A stretch of DNA of 64,000 nt from Halobacillus_A sp043497005 (lineage in GTDB: Bacteria > Bacillota > Bacilli > Bacillales > Halobacillaceae): NCBI RefSeq assembly GCF_043497005.1, contig NZ_JBIEKE010000002.1, forward strand, positions 1,240,001 through 1,304,000, written 5' to 3'. Below the pieces are notes generated by a model, which did no database searches, was not told the origin of the DNA, and worked only from the letters and a program-made list of their open reading frames with translations. The translations under genes and the position numbers were made by a program. Below are positions 26,201 to 34,095 of the stretch, one piece after another (position 1 is the first letter of the stretch; each line of letters begins with the position of its first letter).

Positions 26201-26706
26201 TATGTTAAATCATCCAGCTTGTCTCTCAGACCTTCTTCATGACTCGTACGATGCATAAATTGGTCCATTTGATGCATTTGCTCGTGCAGCATCACTGGTG
26301 TTACCTGGTACCGTTTAAATTCTGTAATCATATTCTCTAACTGTTCGACAAATCCCTGTTTTTCAATCGCCTTCTGAAAAACTTTCCAATCCGAAGTTCG
26401 TTCCTCAATAATCTTACGAAGCATCATCTGAACGCCGGTAGAGCTGATAAATTTCTTCGTGCCTCCACCAGTTTCCTGTAAAACACGCCAGGCCAGACGT
26501 GAGAAACTAAAAACTTGGGCTCGTATAGATCCTTCAATATCTCCTCCTGTCAGCAGCGCATATTCCTGCTGAAAAGTCATTTGATCAGGAACGATATACA
26601 TTATGGGGGCTCCATTAGGCTCTTCTGCCAGTCGTGAACGAATTTCTTGTAAACAATGCGTTCCTTTTCCTGTACCTGAACGCCCTAATGTAAACTGAAT
26701 GCCCAT
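23197..26706 (-). CDS. addB: ATP-dependent helicase/nuclease subunit B
   Basis: This 1169-aa protein is the AddAB partner. It begins MGIQFTLGRSGTGKGTHCL with a Walker-type loop, and its C-terminus holds the second nuclease domain (RIDRVDR, RIIDYKSSAK) and the four-cysteine iron-sulfur site, completed by CDYCPFRSVCQFD. The start at ATG 26706 follows GGAGAGGTGAG; an ATG at 26724 would overlap that site. It is upstream of and coupled to addA. Confidence 0.95.
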   Translation of the reverse strand: MGIQFTLGRSGTGKGTHCLQEIRSRLAEEPNGAPIMYIVPDQMTFQQEYALLTGGDIEGSIRAQVFSFSRLAWRVLQETGGGTKKFISSTGVQMMLRKIIEERTSDWKVFQKAIEKQGFVEQLENMITEFKRYQVTPVMLHEQMHQMDQFMHRTSHEEGLRDKLDDLTYIYDRLIDALKEQYIDSEDQLQLLSEKIPEADFLEEAEVYLEGFHSFTPQEYAVIEALLKKCRTVKVTLTMDSPQEGDELDLFHETKDTYFKFKEMAEELGIAVEHVEVLDMQQGRFKDRPALQHLEKYFDHRPAPVFEKKAPIKVAEAVHPRAEVEGAAQEILRLVREEGYRYKDIAVLIREPNVYHSLIDTLFGDYEIPVFIDEKRTMLNHPMIELIRSGLDVIEGNFRYDAVFRLLKTGFIPSTSQQYPLNEEAIDELENYVLEYGIRKRDRWFSEEPWIFQRFRGFEQAAQTDEEKEKQTRINAYRSQITHVLQPFDEQLRKADTIAERAKAIYHWLETLRVPQQLEMWRNRYDERGEIERGREQEQAWDEVLQLLDEAVEIAGDEKVSLQVFRSTIESGLESLTFSHVPPSMDHVIVGDVDRSRITGIKASFLLGVTDGIWPMKPSSDGMMTEREREILSGSGLQLADGANRQLLDDRFYMYLALTMAKDYVWVSYPLSNEEGKSKVPSQIIQRLEELFPSVSSHLTLQDADDLKDASRFITTPMKTRSALTSQLARHLRGYPMENVWWNVLNWYIKKEEKNDLTNRVLQSLFYQNKPVHLSQPTKERLFNGPVKTSVSRLETYHRCSYQYFAGHNLNLQERKTYKLDAPDIGQLFHEALKQITEWVQQEGRNFAQLDQQETTKYAEKATNLLAPILQNQILHSSNRHHYIKYKLQGVIARAAYILSEQARKSHFSPVGLELGFGLEQNSKLPPLTLGLPNGHELMLRGRIDRVDRALNEEELYLRIIDYKSSAKGLDLIDVYYGLSLQMLAYLDVVLSNAEHWLGSKALPAGVLYFHVHNPMISGKQWLEDDEIEQEIFKKFKMSGLLLEDEQLVSMMDTSLEKGRSQIVPAGLKAGGGFYKGSKTLENEKFDQLRKYIRELMQDAGQRVTNGEVALNPFLKDDQAACDYCPFRSVCQFDPALEDHQFRKLKHLKEEEVIQQMTERKENDRGQLD

Positions 26707-26790
26707 GGGCTCACCTCTCCTCATTTCTTCTTCTTATCTACTATCCTATCATTTTCCTAATTTCCAATGAAGCAAGTCACTCTCCTCATT

Positions 26791-26818
26791 AAAAAACCGC
26801 CCTAAAAGGACGGCTTAA
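26791..26818 (-). terminator. Terminator of signal peptidase gene
   Basis: On the minus strand AGCCGTCC pairs with GGGCGGTT (one G-T, one T-G pair) around CTTTTA-like loop bases and is followed by six T. It begins directly at the signal peptidase stop codon. Confidence 0.8.
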
Positions 26819-27351
26819 AATTGAACAGCCACTTGAGAAAATGGCCAATAGCGCATATCTACTTTTCCTACAATCTGTTCACTGGAAACGAATCCAAAGG
26901 AACGACTGTCTAAACTGTCACGCCGATTGTCCCCCATAACAAACAACTCACCTTCAGGGACTACTTTCTCTCCTGTAACTTCTTCCAAAGTAAAGTCCTC
27001 GGTGAATACTTCCCCATCATTAGGCCGTAACTGATCTAAATAAGCTTCCGCTACAGGTTCTCCATTGATATAAAGAACGTCATTCTCAAAGGAAATCTCA
27101 TCTCCGGGCAAGCCGATGACGCGTTTCACGTAGTCCTCTTCAGGGTTCGCATGAAAAACAATCACATCCGTTCGGTCAATGTCACGTATGTCGTACGCAA
27201 TTTTATTTACCATCAGTAAATTTCCGTCGTATAAGGTGGGTTCCATTGATTCACCATCGACTATATAACTGGCAAACAAATAAGTTTTAAATACAAAAGC
27301 AATGAGTACCGCAATTAAGACGGCCTTAAAAATGGTCGTGTACTTTTTCAT
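26815..27351 (-). CDS. lepB: Signal peptidase I
   Basis: This 178-aa membrane peptidase cleaves secretory signal peptides. One N-terminal helix (about 8-27) precedes the catalytic serine S35 in DGESMEPTL and the general-base lysine K76 in YVKRVIGLPGD; MGDNRRDSLDSR completes the family. It is a small Gram-positive SipV/SipT-type enzyme. In B. subtilis a sip gene also neighbours yhjE, as here. GAGGATGCCACC precedes the ATG. Confidence 0.93.
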   Translation of the reverse strand: MKKYTTIFKAVLIAVLIAFVFKTYLFASYIVDGESMEPTLYDGNLLMVNKIAYDIRDIDRTDVIVFHANPEEDYVKRVIGLPGDEISFENDVLYINGEPVAEAYLDQLRPNDGEVFTEDFTLEEVTGEKVVPEGELFVMGDNRRDSLDSRSFGFVSSEQIVGKVDMRYWPFSQVAVQF

Positions 27352-27405
27352 GGTGGCATCCTCCAGGTTGGTTACTAATTACACCATACCCGTTTTACCA
27401 CCATT

Positions 27406-28053
27406 TTAACCGTGACGCTGAGCTCGTCTCTCTGACGTATGTTGAATTCTTTTTTCTATTAATTTCCCGAGGAGCCAAAATGCTAGAATGCATACGCCGA
27501 CTACTACAGACTTTACTGGATTCTGGGCAAAAGACGCCATGCTGCTCCCCACGTACGCAATTGTAAAGATCATAACCGACTTCCCTAGAACAGCCGCTAA
27601 AATAAACTGCTGCCGGCTCACATTTGATAATCCAGAAACCACATTAATGATAGAGGAAGGCGAAAACGGAAAACACATCAGTAAAAACAAAGGGCCGAAT
27701 CCATGTTCTTCTACCCAATTCATCACACGTTTCACCTGTTTATGTCGACTGACGAAATTAAAAAAACGCTGCTGCCCAAGCTTTCGCGATAGAAGAAATA
27801 CAAAGATGGCACCTGTTACGGCTCCAATCCAAGAATAAAGAAATCCTTTAAATAAACCATAAACCACAGAATTAGCAAGTACAAAAGCTACGAGCGGTAA
27901 TATGGGCAAGAAGGCCTCAATAAGAGGCAGAAGAATGCCCGGCAATGGTCCAAATCGTTCAAGTTGTTCAAGTTGATCAATGGCATAATCAAATAGCCGA
28001 TCATTTTCTGCCATATATTGTATCTCATCTATATCAATCATTAACAGCTCCAT
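27406..28053 (-). CDS. yhjE: TVP38/TMEM64-family membrane protein YhjE
   Basis: This 215-aa DedA/SNARE-associated-type membrane protein has about six helices. The central FGPLFLLMCFPFSPSSIINVVSGLSN is the family hallmark. The role may be lipid scrambling or envelope homeostasis, which is inference. I chose ATG 28053 behind AAGGGGAGCCGTT; a TTG- or ATG-type start 36 bases upstream is less well placed. Divergent from yhjD. Confidence 0.82.
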   Translation of the reverse strand: MELLMIDIDEIQYMAENDRLFDYAIDQLEQLERFGPLPGILLPLIEAFLPILPLVAFVLANSVVYGLFKGFLYSWIGAVTGAIFVFLLSRKLGQQRFFNFVSRHKQVKRVMNWVEEHGFGPLFLLMCFPFSPSSIINVVSGLSNVSRQQFILAAVLGKSVMIFTIAYVGSSMASFAQNPVKSVVVGVCILAFWLLGKLIEKRIQHTSERRAQRHG

Positions 28054-28208
28054 AACGGCTCCCCTTATCGATGACAAGCTTAAATCCATACTTCTATTTT
28101 AATCTAAACCAGCACTCTGTGCCTAATATAATACAGTTTCCCCACTCTAAGATCTTTTTAATCGACAAAAATTGGTTGTATACACGAGAGATCAACGTGG
28201 TATAATAT

Positions 28209-28222
28209 AGAACAAATGTTCG
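28209..28222. promoter_or_regulatory. LexA (SOS) box upstream of yhjD
   Basis: AGAACAAATGTTCG matches the Bacillus SOS consensus CGAACRNRYGTTYG at 13 of 14 positions. It starts three bases after a TATAAT -10 box at 28201-28206 and is 20 bases before the yhjD start, an ideal repressor position. Confidence 0.65.
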
Positions 28223-28242
28223 TATTTATAGGAGGAGAAAAT

Positions 28243-28647
28243 ATGCGTCACTTAAAACAGAAAGAATTAGAAACAGCTTCACGCTATCTCTTCTTATCTA
28301 TGGCCATTACGGTAATTCGTCAAGATCGGAAGCATATTCAGCAAGGAGATTTTAAAATTAAGGAGCCCTATATGGAGCTGCTCGGGAAGATGGAACTCGA
28401 AGCCCGCGAAGAAAGGAAAGCGTTGAGATCAAAAATGGAAGCTCAGAAACTTCAGGTCATTGAGTCGGGACGTAATGATTCATTTACTTCGTTCTTATTC
28501 TTAGCTCATGGGTACGAAGAGAAGCGAAATTACTTCAACCCGGCTATAAGAAAAAAAGTCGAAACCATCTTGTTTGAGCTTATGCATAATTCTCTGCGAC
28601 GACGTCGTTCTTTGGAGCCGAATGCTTCAAACGATCTTCCAGGCTGA
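28243..28647 (+). CDS. yhjD: YhjD-like protein
   Basis: This 134-aa soluble, mostly helical, basic protein contains LETASRYLFLSMAITVIRQDR and an arginine cluster LRRRR near the C-terminus. I name it YhjD from position between yhjE and comK and from remembered similarity; the function is unknown. ATG 28243 follows AGGAGGAGAAAAT. The last 68 bases overlap the 3' end of comK on the other strand. A LexA-like box covers its promoter. Confidence 0.65.
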   Translation: MRHLKQKELETASRYLFLSMAITVIRQDRKHIQQGDFKIKEPYMELLGKMELEAREERKALRSKMEAQKLQVIESGRNDSFTSFLFLAHGYEEKRNYFNPAIRKKVETILFELMHNSLRRRRSLEPNASNDLPG

Positions 28648-29104
28648 ATCGAAACTGGGCAGTACGCTGAACTTGGTTAGAGATCATCCCTACGGACACG
28701 GGAACATTGATGGAGGCACCATTTGTAAATGTAATGGTAGTGGAATGATCTTTTTCACCTTGATAAGTGCGAATATACTTATGGGCGATCCAGGAACATT
28801 CTTTTCGTTTAGGGGAGATAATAGGAAAGAAATACATGCTCATCGTCTGGGAAATGACAATCGGGGGTTTATGAGTGAAACCGGCTACTTGCTTTGTGCC
28901 GGAAATTCGTCCTTCTAAACTGCTGGCAAAGTAACGACACGAATGATCAACAATTTTGCTGGGGCAATCCTTCAAATAAAAACATTGATCACTTTCAATA
29001 ATTTCAGTAATGATCTGCCCTTGCTCATCATAGCCTGCTACAAGAGCCATCGTTCGAGGATTCACTTCATATTCTTTTTTATAAACCAAGTTCATTCTTT
29101 TCAC
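28580..29104 (-). CDS. comK: Competence transcription factor ComK
   Basis: This 174-aa protein matches ComK, the activator of DNA-uptake genes. It has the ComK-typical EYEVNPRTMALV start, CSWIAHKYIRTY near the middle, and the TTITFTNGASINVPVS stretch. Its C-terminal part is intact up to VVAENYA. The start is GTG 29104 or ATG 29095. No truncation is visible, so competence may be possible; ComK levels are usually controlled by proteolysis. Its end overlaps yhjD. Confidence 0.9.
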   Translation of the reverse strand: MKRMNLVYKKEYEVNPRTMALVAGYDEQGQIITEIIESDQCFYLKDCPSKIVDHSCRYFASSLEGRISGTKQVAGFTHKPPIVISQTMSMYFFPIISPKRKECSWIAHKYIRTYQGEKDHSTTITFTNGASINVPVSVGMISNQVQRTAQFRFSLEDRLKHSAPKNDVVAENYA

Positions 29105-29280
29105 AACACCCTTCTTTTTTTAAGATCGACAGCCTTCCAACGTGGTGCTGACTACCTTATCTCTATTAATTTACCAAAGTTCGATAAAAAAGTCTAAAAA
29201 TTCTCAAAAAATAATCCTTCTCTGTTATAATTATAAGAAAAAGTAAGAATTTTCCGTTATTAGAAAAGGAGGAAATCTGC

Positions 29281-29736
29281 ATGTGGAAAAAGAAGAAAGC
29301 AACCGAAGAAAAAACTCCGCTAGAAGTAATGGACTTATCTATTCACGACGTTCGAAAAGCTGTGCATAAATACGCAGAGCGAAAGCCGAATGAAGTCCCT
29401 TTAAGCGTCATTATCAATCAAGACTTAACGATAGACTATGATTTGCTATCCCCTTATATCGCCGGCATTCCTCAAAAAACGTACTACATGTCTAAAGAAA
29501 CCTATGAATTGTTTGAAGAAGAAAATTATGAACTCGCTAAAGAAATGGACATGGTGCAGCAAGCTGTGGATTTGTATATTCAACAAACTGGGGAAGCTCC
29601 TGTTATTGATCTCGATCCATATAAACGAATCAGCTACCATAAATTAGACCGGCTGCATTTACTGACTCACCGACCTGAAAGGGAATTCTATTTAACCAAT
29701 GAAGAATTTATGATCACGTATCAAAAGCCCAAATAA
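29281..29736 (+). CDS. DUF3939-like protein
   Basis: This 151-aa soluble protein starts with MWKKKKATEEK and continues with IHDVRKAVHKYAERKP, IDYDLLSPYIAGIP and YYMSKETYELFEE. I associate this pattern with the DUF3939 family of Bacillaceae (from memory). The function is unknown. AAAGGAGGAAATCTGC precedes ATG 29281. A TATAAT box at about 29229 marks the promoter. Confidence 0.75.
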   Translation: MWKKKKATEEKTPLEVMDLSIHDVRKAVHKYAERKPNEVPLSVIINQDLTIDYDLLSPYIAGIPQKTYYMSKETYELFEEENYELAKEMDMVQQAVDLYIQQTGEAPVIDLDPYKRISYHKLDRLHLLTHRPEREFYLTNEEFMITYQKPK

Positions 29737-29740
29737 GAAC

Positions 29741-29776
29741 AAAAAAGTGCCAATGCTCCGGGTAGAGCATTGGCCA
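29741..29776 (-). terminator. Minus-strand terminator with no gene before it
   Basis: GCCAATGCTC (29749-29758) and GAGCATTGGC (29765-29774) form a perfect 10-bp stem. The only T-run is on the minus strand (six A at 29741-29746 on the plus strand), so it ends a leftward transcript. The nearest leftward gene already has its own terminator at 29967. Confidence 0.75.
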
Positions 29777-29966
29777 ATGAGACGACTGGTTAACTTTTGA
29801 GTGAGGGAATTAATGTGAGAAAAAGCTTGCGCCTTTTCATCAACACCACTCATCAGTAACGTACATTACTGACCCACTTATGAAACCGAATCATAAGTAG
29901 TGTGTAATAAATAAGCATGATCGCTTATCTATTTCTTATTGTAATATATCTCTCCTTCTGATTCAC
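29776..29966 (-). ncRNA. Candidate structured RNA gene
   Basis: This stretch of about 190 bases is flanked on both sides by minus-strand terminators and has no ORF. Three consecutive hairpins are visible: ATAAGC/GCTTAT (29911-29928), ACTTATGA/TCATAAGT (29876-29898) and CAGTAA/TTACTG (29854-29871). An AAGGAGAG motif near its 5' end is not followed by a start codon. I do not recognise a known RNA family. Confidence 0.4.
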
Positions 29967-29993
29967 CGAAAAAATTTTGCGGTGTTCCGCAAA
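29967..29993 (-). terminator. Terminator of acyl-CoA synthetase gene
   Basis: Read leftward, TTTGCGG-AACA-CCGCAAA is followed by a T-rich run. It lies 50 bases beyond the stop of the acyl-CoA synthetase gene. Confidence 0.8.
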
Positions 29994-30046
29994 GCGTTGC
30001 GCTATTGCCAACTAATGTCATCCTTTTCGCTGCGTGCCCCCCGCAA

Positions 30047-31579
30047 TCACCGTTGTGAAAGCTTTTCTCGTAAACTCTTTCGTAAAATTTTACCTGTTGT
30101 GTTTTTCGGTAACTCTTCCATAAAATGAATTCGATTCGGCTGCTTGTACTTCGTTAATGAGCCCTGACAAAATTCTTTTAACTCTTGTTCCTCAAGAGAA
30201 GGGTTGGAAGATACTACAAAGCTGATCACCGCTTCCCCGCTTTGAGGGTCAGGTGCTCCTACCACAGCGACTTCCGTAATATCAGGGTGGCTGTATAATA
30301 CTTCTTCGACTTCTCTAGGGTAGACATTATATCCCCCCACTAAGATCATGTCTTTCTTACGGTCTACAATATAAAAATAACCTTCATCATCCCGGCGGGC
30401 CATATCTCCTGTATAAAGCCATCCATCACGAATCGTCACCGCCGTTTCCTCCGGAAGTTTGTAGTAGCCTTTCATGACATTAGGACCTCGAACTATGAGT
30501 TCCCCTACTTCTCCATCAGGTACTTCTCCGCCAAGTTCATCGACCACTTTATTTTCTACATTTTTTATATTTGTTCCGATTGATCCCGGCTTTCGGGGAC
30601 GGTCTAACGGATTGAATGTCGTCACAGGTGAAGCTTCTGACAAGCCATACCCTTCTGACACCCTTACCTTAAAGTGTTTTTCAAAATCATTTAATAAGGA
30701 TACAGGGAGAGAGGAACCTCCTGAAATAGAAATCCTCATATTTTCAAACGTATGGACTTGATCTTTTCCTGTCTGCAGCAAGTAATTATACATCGTCGGT
30801 ACACCAGCAAACACAGTAGCTTTATATTTCTTCGCAGCTTCAAACACTTCAGGCGGCGAAAACTTAGGGATAATTAAAACAGTGCCTCCATTCATAATCG
30901 GGGCGTTCAAAGCTACAGTAAGACAGAATACGTGAAACATCGGTAAAGTAGCTATAACTCGATCACTGGATGAAATTTGCAAATATTCAGCGACATCTAC
31001 AGCGTTTGAATACAAATTTTTGTGGGTGAGCATGGCCCCTTTTGGTTTTCCAGTTGTCCCTGATGTATACAAAATAACAGCGACATCTTCCTCTTCCAGA
31101 TCAGGAGCAATAAAATCCACGTCTCCCTCAGATACGTACTTTGTAAACGATTTCATTTTTCCTTTTAACGAAGATTCTCTGGACTCTGCTCCAGTATCAG
31201 CTACAAAATAGTCTTGAACGGCTAAGTGAGCATCCATGTGTTCAAACTTATCCATTAATACATCCATCGTAACAATTCCCTTAACATCGCCGTTGCTTAA
31301 GATGTAACTCATCTCGTCCACCGTATACGTGGGATTAATTGGAATAACCGTAGCCCCCGCTCGCAATGAACCATATAGTGCAATCATAAATAATGGGCTG
31401 TTTCCACTCACTAATCCAATATGGTCCCCTTTTCCATATCCTAATTCGTGAAGTTTTGAGGCAAATTTAGTAACAGAGGCATTAAACTCTAGATAACTTA
31501 CACTTTCACCTTGAAATATGTAAGCTTCCTTTGACGGATCACGATCAGCGGTGCGCATCAATTGAGCGCTTAAATTCAT
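30047..31579 (-). CDS. Long-chain acyl-CoA synthetase (YhfL/LcfA type)
   Basis: This 510-aa adenylate-forming enzyme activates fatty acids to acyl-CoA using ATP. The P-loop-like AMP-binding motif is VAVILYTSGTTGKPKGAM (about residue 165), with GYGLSEASPV, YTGDMARRDDEGYFYIVDRKKDMI and the C-terminal catalytic lysine in KTTGKILRK-type context (NTTGKILRKSL). The start at ATG 31579 follows GGGGAGGAATGT. In B. subtilis yhfL also neighbours lplJ and yhfI, as here. Confidence 0.92.
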   Translation of the reverse strand: MNLSAQLMRTADRDPSKEAYIFQGESVSYLEFNASVTKFASKLHELGYGKGDHIGLVSGNSPLFMIALYGSLRAGATVIPINPTYTVDEMSYILSNGDVKGIVTMDVLMDKFEHMDAHLAVQDYFVADTGAESRESSLKGKMKSFTKYVSEGDVDFIAPDLEEEDVAVILYTSGTTGKPKGAMLTHKNLYSNAVDVAEYLQISSSDRVIATLPMFHVFCLTVALNAPIMNGGTVLIIPKFSPPEVFEAAKKYKATVFAGVPTMYNYLLQTGKDQVHTFENMRISISGGSSLPVSLLNDFEKHFKVRVSEGYGLSEASPVTTFNPLDRPRKPGSIGTNIKNVENKVVDELGGEVPDGEVGELIVRGPNVMKGYYKLPEETAVTIRDGWLYTGDMARRDDEGYFYIVDRKKDMILVGGYNVYPREVEEVLYSHPDITEVAVVGAPDPQSGEAVISFVVSSNPSLEEQELKEFCQGSLTKYKQPNRIHFMEELPKNTTGKILRKSLREKLSQR

Positions 31580-31732
31580 ACATTCCTCCCCTTCCATGCT
31601 GTAATGAATGAATAGTCATTCATTTTATATTTAAAAAATATTCATTTTTATTATAAAATACTGTCAATTGATGTGCAACTTTGGTATTTCTTAAAGACCT
31701 GATCCTAAACTCTACCACGAACTAAAAAGCTT

Positions 31733-31914
31733 GGGACAACACTAAATGAAGCATAAAATAATCCGAACGATTCTCTTGGAATCAATTCGGATTATTTATA
31801 TTCAAAAAAGAATCTTCATCATCGCTCTATCAAAACACTTCCCCAGGACTCTCCGTATTTTGAATCTGCGTACTTACAGTTTAATTTTTGAAGAGAATGT
31901 TTTACTTATCTCGC
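31733..31914. mobile_element. MITE-like element, copy 2 (shortened)
   Basis: The left end GGGACAACACTAAATG and hairpin AATAATCCGAA/ATTCGGATTATT match copies 1 and 3. The right end TTTACTTATCTCGCGGCCTCC is a decayed form of TTTAGTTATGTCCCGACCTCC. The middle keeps the flanks CGCTCTATCAAAACACT and GTATTTTGAATCTGCG of copy 3 but lacks its palindromic core, as if the core had been deleted. Confidence 0.65.
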
Positions 31915-31925
31915 GGCCTCCAGGT

Positions 31926-32924
31926 TTAATAAATCATATTAAGGAAATCTTCTTTTGTAATTTTACCTAAAAAGTGAGGAATCTCTACATTCTCAAGCGC
32001 CTCATCAATAGCGGCGCGCTCATATTTCACATCGATGAGCTGCTCTTCAACTTCAGAAATATCTCCTACACCGAAGAAGTCGCCATAAATTTTAACATTT
32101 CGAATGTACCCTTTTGCGATATCCAGACGGATGTCATAGCTTCCGGCTCCCTCAATCCGTTTCGTATGCTGAATGTTGAACTTAGGTGATTTCCCATAGT
32201 TCCAATCCCAGTTGCGATAACGATCATCGGCAATTTTATAGATTTCTTTCCAGTCTTCCTCTTTTAAATGATACTGCGGAACATCTTTTACATCTTCCAC
32301 ATTAAAGATATAACGCAGAATTAGCTGCTTAAACTCATCCATTGTAATCGATTCGTCCAAGTACTCCGAAATGTTTGCTACTCGGCTGCGAATGGATTTG
32401 ATTCCTTTGGACTTAATTTTCTCCGTCTTTACATTCAATGCAGAAACAACATTCTCAATTTCAGAGTCGAGCATTAACGTTCCGTGACTAAACATACGCC
32501 CGCGCGTTGAAAACTGAGCATTTCCGGAAATCTTTCTGCCATCAACCACAATGTCATTACGGCCGGATAATTCCGCTTGAACGCCTAACTTGTTAAGCGC
32601 CTGAGTAACAGGTTCTGTAAACTTAGCAAAATCATGAAAACTATCCCCGTCATCCTTCGTAATAAAGCTGAAGTTAAGGTTGCCCAGATCGTGATAAACG
32701 GCTCCACCGCCAGATAAGCGGCGTACCACGTGAATTCCGTTTTCTTCTACGTAATTTGTATTGATTTCTTCTACAGTGTTTTGGTTCTTACCAATAATGA
32801 TGGATGGTTCGTTAATATAAAATAATAAGTAAGTCTCGTTAATATTTAAGTTCTTTAACGCATACTCTTCAATTGCCAAATTAATGCGTGGATCATTTAC
32901 TCCCTCATGATCTATAAATAACAT
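31926..32924 (-). CDS. lplJ: Lipoate--protein ligase
   Basis: This 332-aa enzyme attaches free lipoate to E2 and GcvH proteins through lipoyl-AMP. The N-terminal BPL/LplA domain shows SIIIGKNQNT and the lipoate-binding RRLSGGGAVYHDLGNLN (about 68-84), followed by SGRNDIVVDGRKISGNAQ; a C-terminal accessory domain follows. AAAGGATGAGACG precedes ATG 32924. The length is normal for LplJ. Confidence 0.92.
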   Translation of the reverse strand: MLFIDHEGVNDPRINLAIEEYALKNLNINETYLLFYINEPSIIIGKNQNTVEEINTNYVEENGIHVVRRLSGGGAVYHDLGNLNFSFITKDDGDSFHDFAKFTEPVTQALNKLGVQAELSGRNDIVVDGRKISGNAQFSTRGRMFSHGTLMLDSEIENVVSALNVKTEKIKSKGIKSIRSRVANISEYLDESITMDEFKQLILRYIFNVEDVKDVPQYHLKEEDWKEIYKIADDRYRNWDWNYGKSPKFNIQHTKRIEGAGSYDIRLDIAKGYIRNVKIYGDFFGVGDISEVEEQLIDVKYERAAIDEALENVEIPHFLGKITKEDFLNMIY

Positions 32925-32989
32925 CGTCTCATCCTTTCCCGCGTTTCACTCTACTTTCCATTGTATAAAATTCGACGATATTTCACAAT

Positions 32990-33730
32990 TTATTGAGCAC
33001 CGGAATTCCACGTTAATTCATTTTCAGCCAATTTGATATGACCTTTAAACACGTCAGCTGCTTCTTGTTTCAGTATATTCGTTTCTCCAAAGTGAGGCAG
33101 ATGACTGAGCCATAACGTTTCAACGCCCGCAAGATTTGCAACTCTGCCTGCTTCTTCGCTCGTCATATGCCCAGGTCCGCTTCCATCCATCCCTTTATAA
33201 AAGTTCGTATCTGTTATAAGTAAGTCAGATCCTTCTGCAAATGGAGCTAACTCCTCAAAATAGCTAGTATCTGCTGTATAAACGACTTGATCTGTATTAC
33301 TACAGATTTTCATCGCATAACAAGGAACAGGATGCTTGGTTTGTAAAAATTCAATAGTAAACGGGCCAAGCTCTAAGGGTTGATGCGGATCATAAGCAAC
33401 ACCTTCTGTATACTGATGGGTTAATGATTGTAAACCCTTTTCATCTTGCTCATGGCCAAAAATCGGGAGCACATCGCTCGTTTCCTGAATCGTATTTTGC
33501 ACGAGCCACGCATATTGTAGAACACCAATGTCCGCGATGTGATCCTGATGATAATGGGATAACACGACAGCATCCAAATCGGTTACTTCTAATTTTTTCT
33601 GCAGCTGGGCCAATGCACCACTTCCGCAATCAATTAATAATTTGTAATCCTCTTCTTCAAATAAGTAGCATGAAGTGGCGCTGTTTACAGCTGGGTAGCC
33701 GCCCCAATAGCCTATCGTAGTTACTTTCAC
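32990..33730 (-). CDS. yhfI: Metallo-beta-lactamase-fold hydrolase YhfI
   Basis: This 246-aa cytoplasmic MBL-fold protein resembles RNase Z-like hydrolases. Metal ligands are visible in LSHYHQDHI, in KHPVPCYAMK, in YTADTSY and near the C-terminus in WLSHL. The start is GTG 33730, well spaced from ATAAGGAG; the upstream start at 33739 overlaps that site. The substrate is unknown. Confidence 0.85.
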   Translation of the reverse strand: MKVTTIGYWGGYPAVNSATSCYLFEEEDYKLLIDCGSGALAQLQKKLEVTDLDAVVLSHYHQDHIADIGVLQYAWLVQNTIQETSDVLPIFGHEQDEKGLQSLTHQYTEGVAYDPHQPLELGPFTIEFLQTKHPVPCYAMKICSNTDQVVYTADTSYFEELAPFAEGSDLLITDTNFYKGMDGSGPGHMTSEEAGRVANLAGVETLWLSHLPHFGETNILKQEAADVFKGHIKLAENELTWNSGAQ

Positions 33731-33849
33731 AACTATCACTCCTTATCAGACTTTTATCCTATTTTTCAATTGTTTTATAACAGATGGTTGAATTCTGAAT
33801 ATTGTTATAATACAATGACTTTACAACAACTTATTGGAGGCGATTTCAA

Positions 33850-33978
33850 ATGATGAATGTCATTGAGTTTTTCCGCAACCTACCTAAAAAGCAGTGCACA
33901 AAATGTGGCCATGCGATTCAAGAGCAGGCGGACTGTTACGGCAATGTCTGTGACGAGTGCAGTCATCCTGCCCGTTAA
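33850..33978 (+). CDS. yhfH: YhfH-family zinc-ribbon miniprotein
   Basis: This 42-aa protein starts MMNVIEFFRNLPKK and has two cysteine pairs, CTKCG and CDECS, plus another cysteine between them, a zinc-ribbon arrangement typical of YhfH. GGAGG at 33836-33840 is nine bases before the first ATG. It sits next to yhfI as in B. subtilis. It is too short for routine ORF calling. The function is unknown. Confidence 0.85.
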   Translation: MMNVIEFFRNLPKKQCTKCGHAIQEQADCYGNVCDECSHPAR

Positions 33979-34024
33979 TCATAGTATTCCACACCTCTAA
34001 TGTTTTCGAACATGTAATTTTAAT

Positions 34025-34052
34025 GAGCGGCTAATGAGCGGCTCTTTTTTTT
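34025..34052 (+). terminator. Terminator of yhfH
   Basis: GAGC...GCTC with an inner GCT/AGC stem and one G-G mismatch is followed by eight T. The arms are almost direct repeats of GAGCGGC. Confidence 0.6.
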
Positions 34053-34056
34053 GCAT

Positions 34057-34095
34057 AAAAAATCCACCTCTTTCTACGAAGAGGCGGATTCTTTT
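34057..34095 (-). terminator. Terminator of LacI-type gene
   Basis: AATCCACCTCTT (34061) pairs with AAGAGGCGGATT (34079) with one G-T pair; an A-run on its left gives the T-tail on the minus strand. It overlaps the last codons of the regulator, whose stop is at 34074. Confidence 0.8.

Noticed and set aside
29105..29280. ComK boxes (AAAA-N5-TTTT) in the comK promoter
   Set aside because: The region is AT-rich, but I found no pair of properly spaced boxes.
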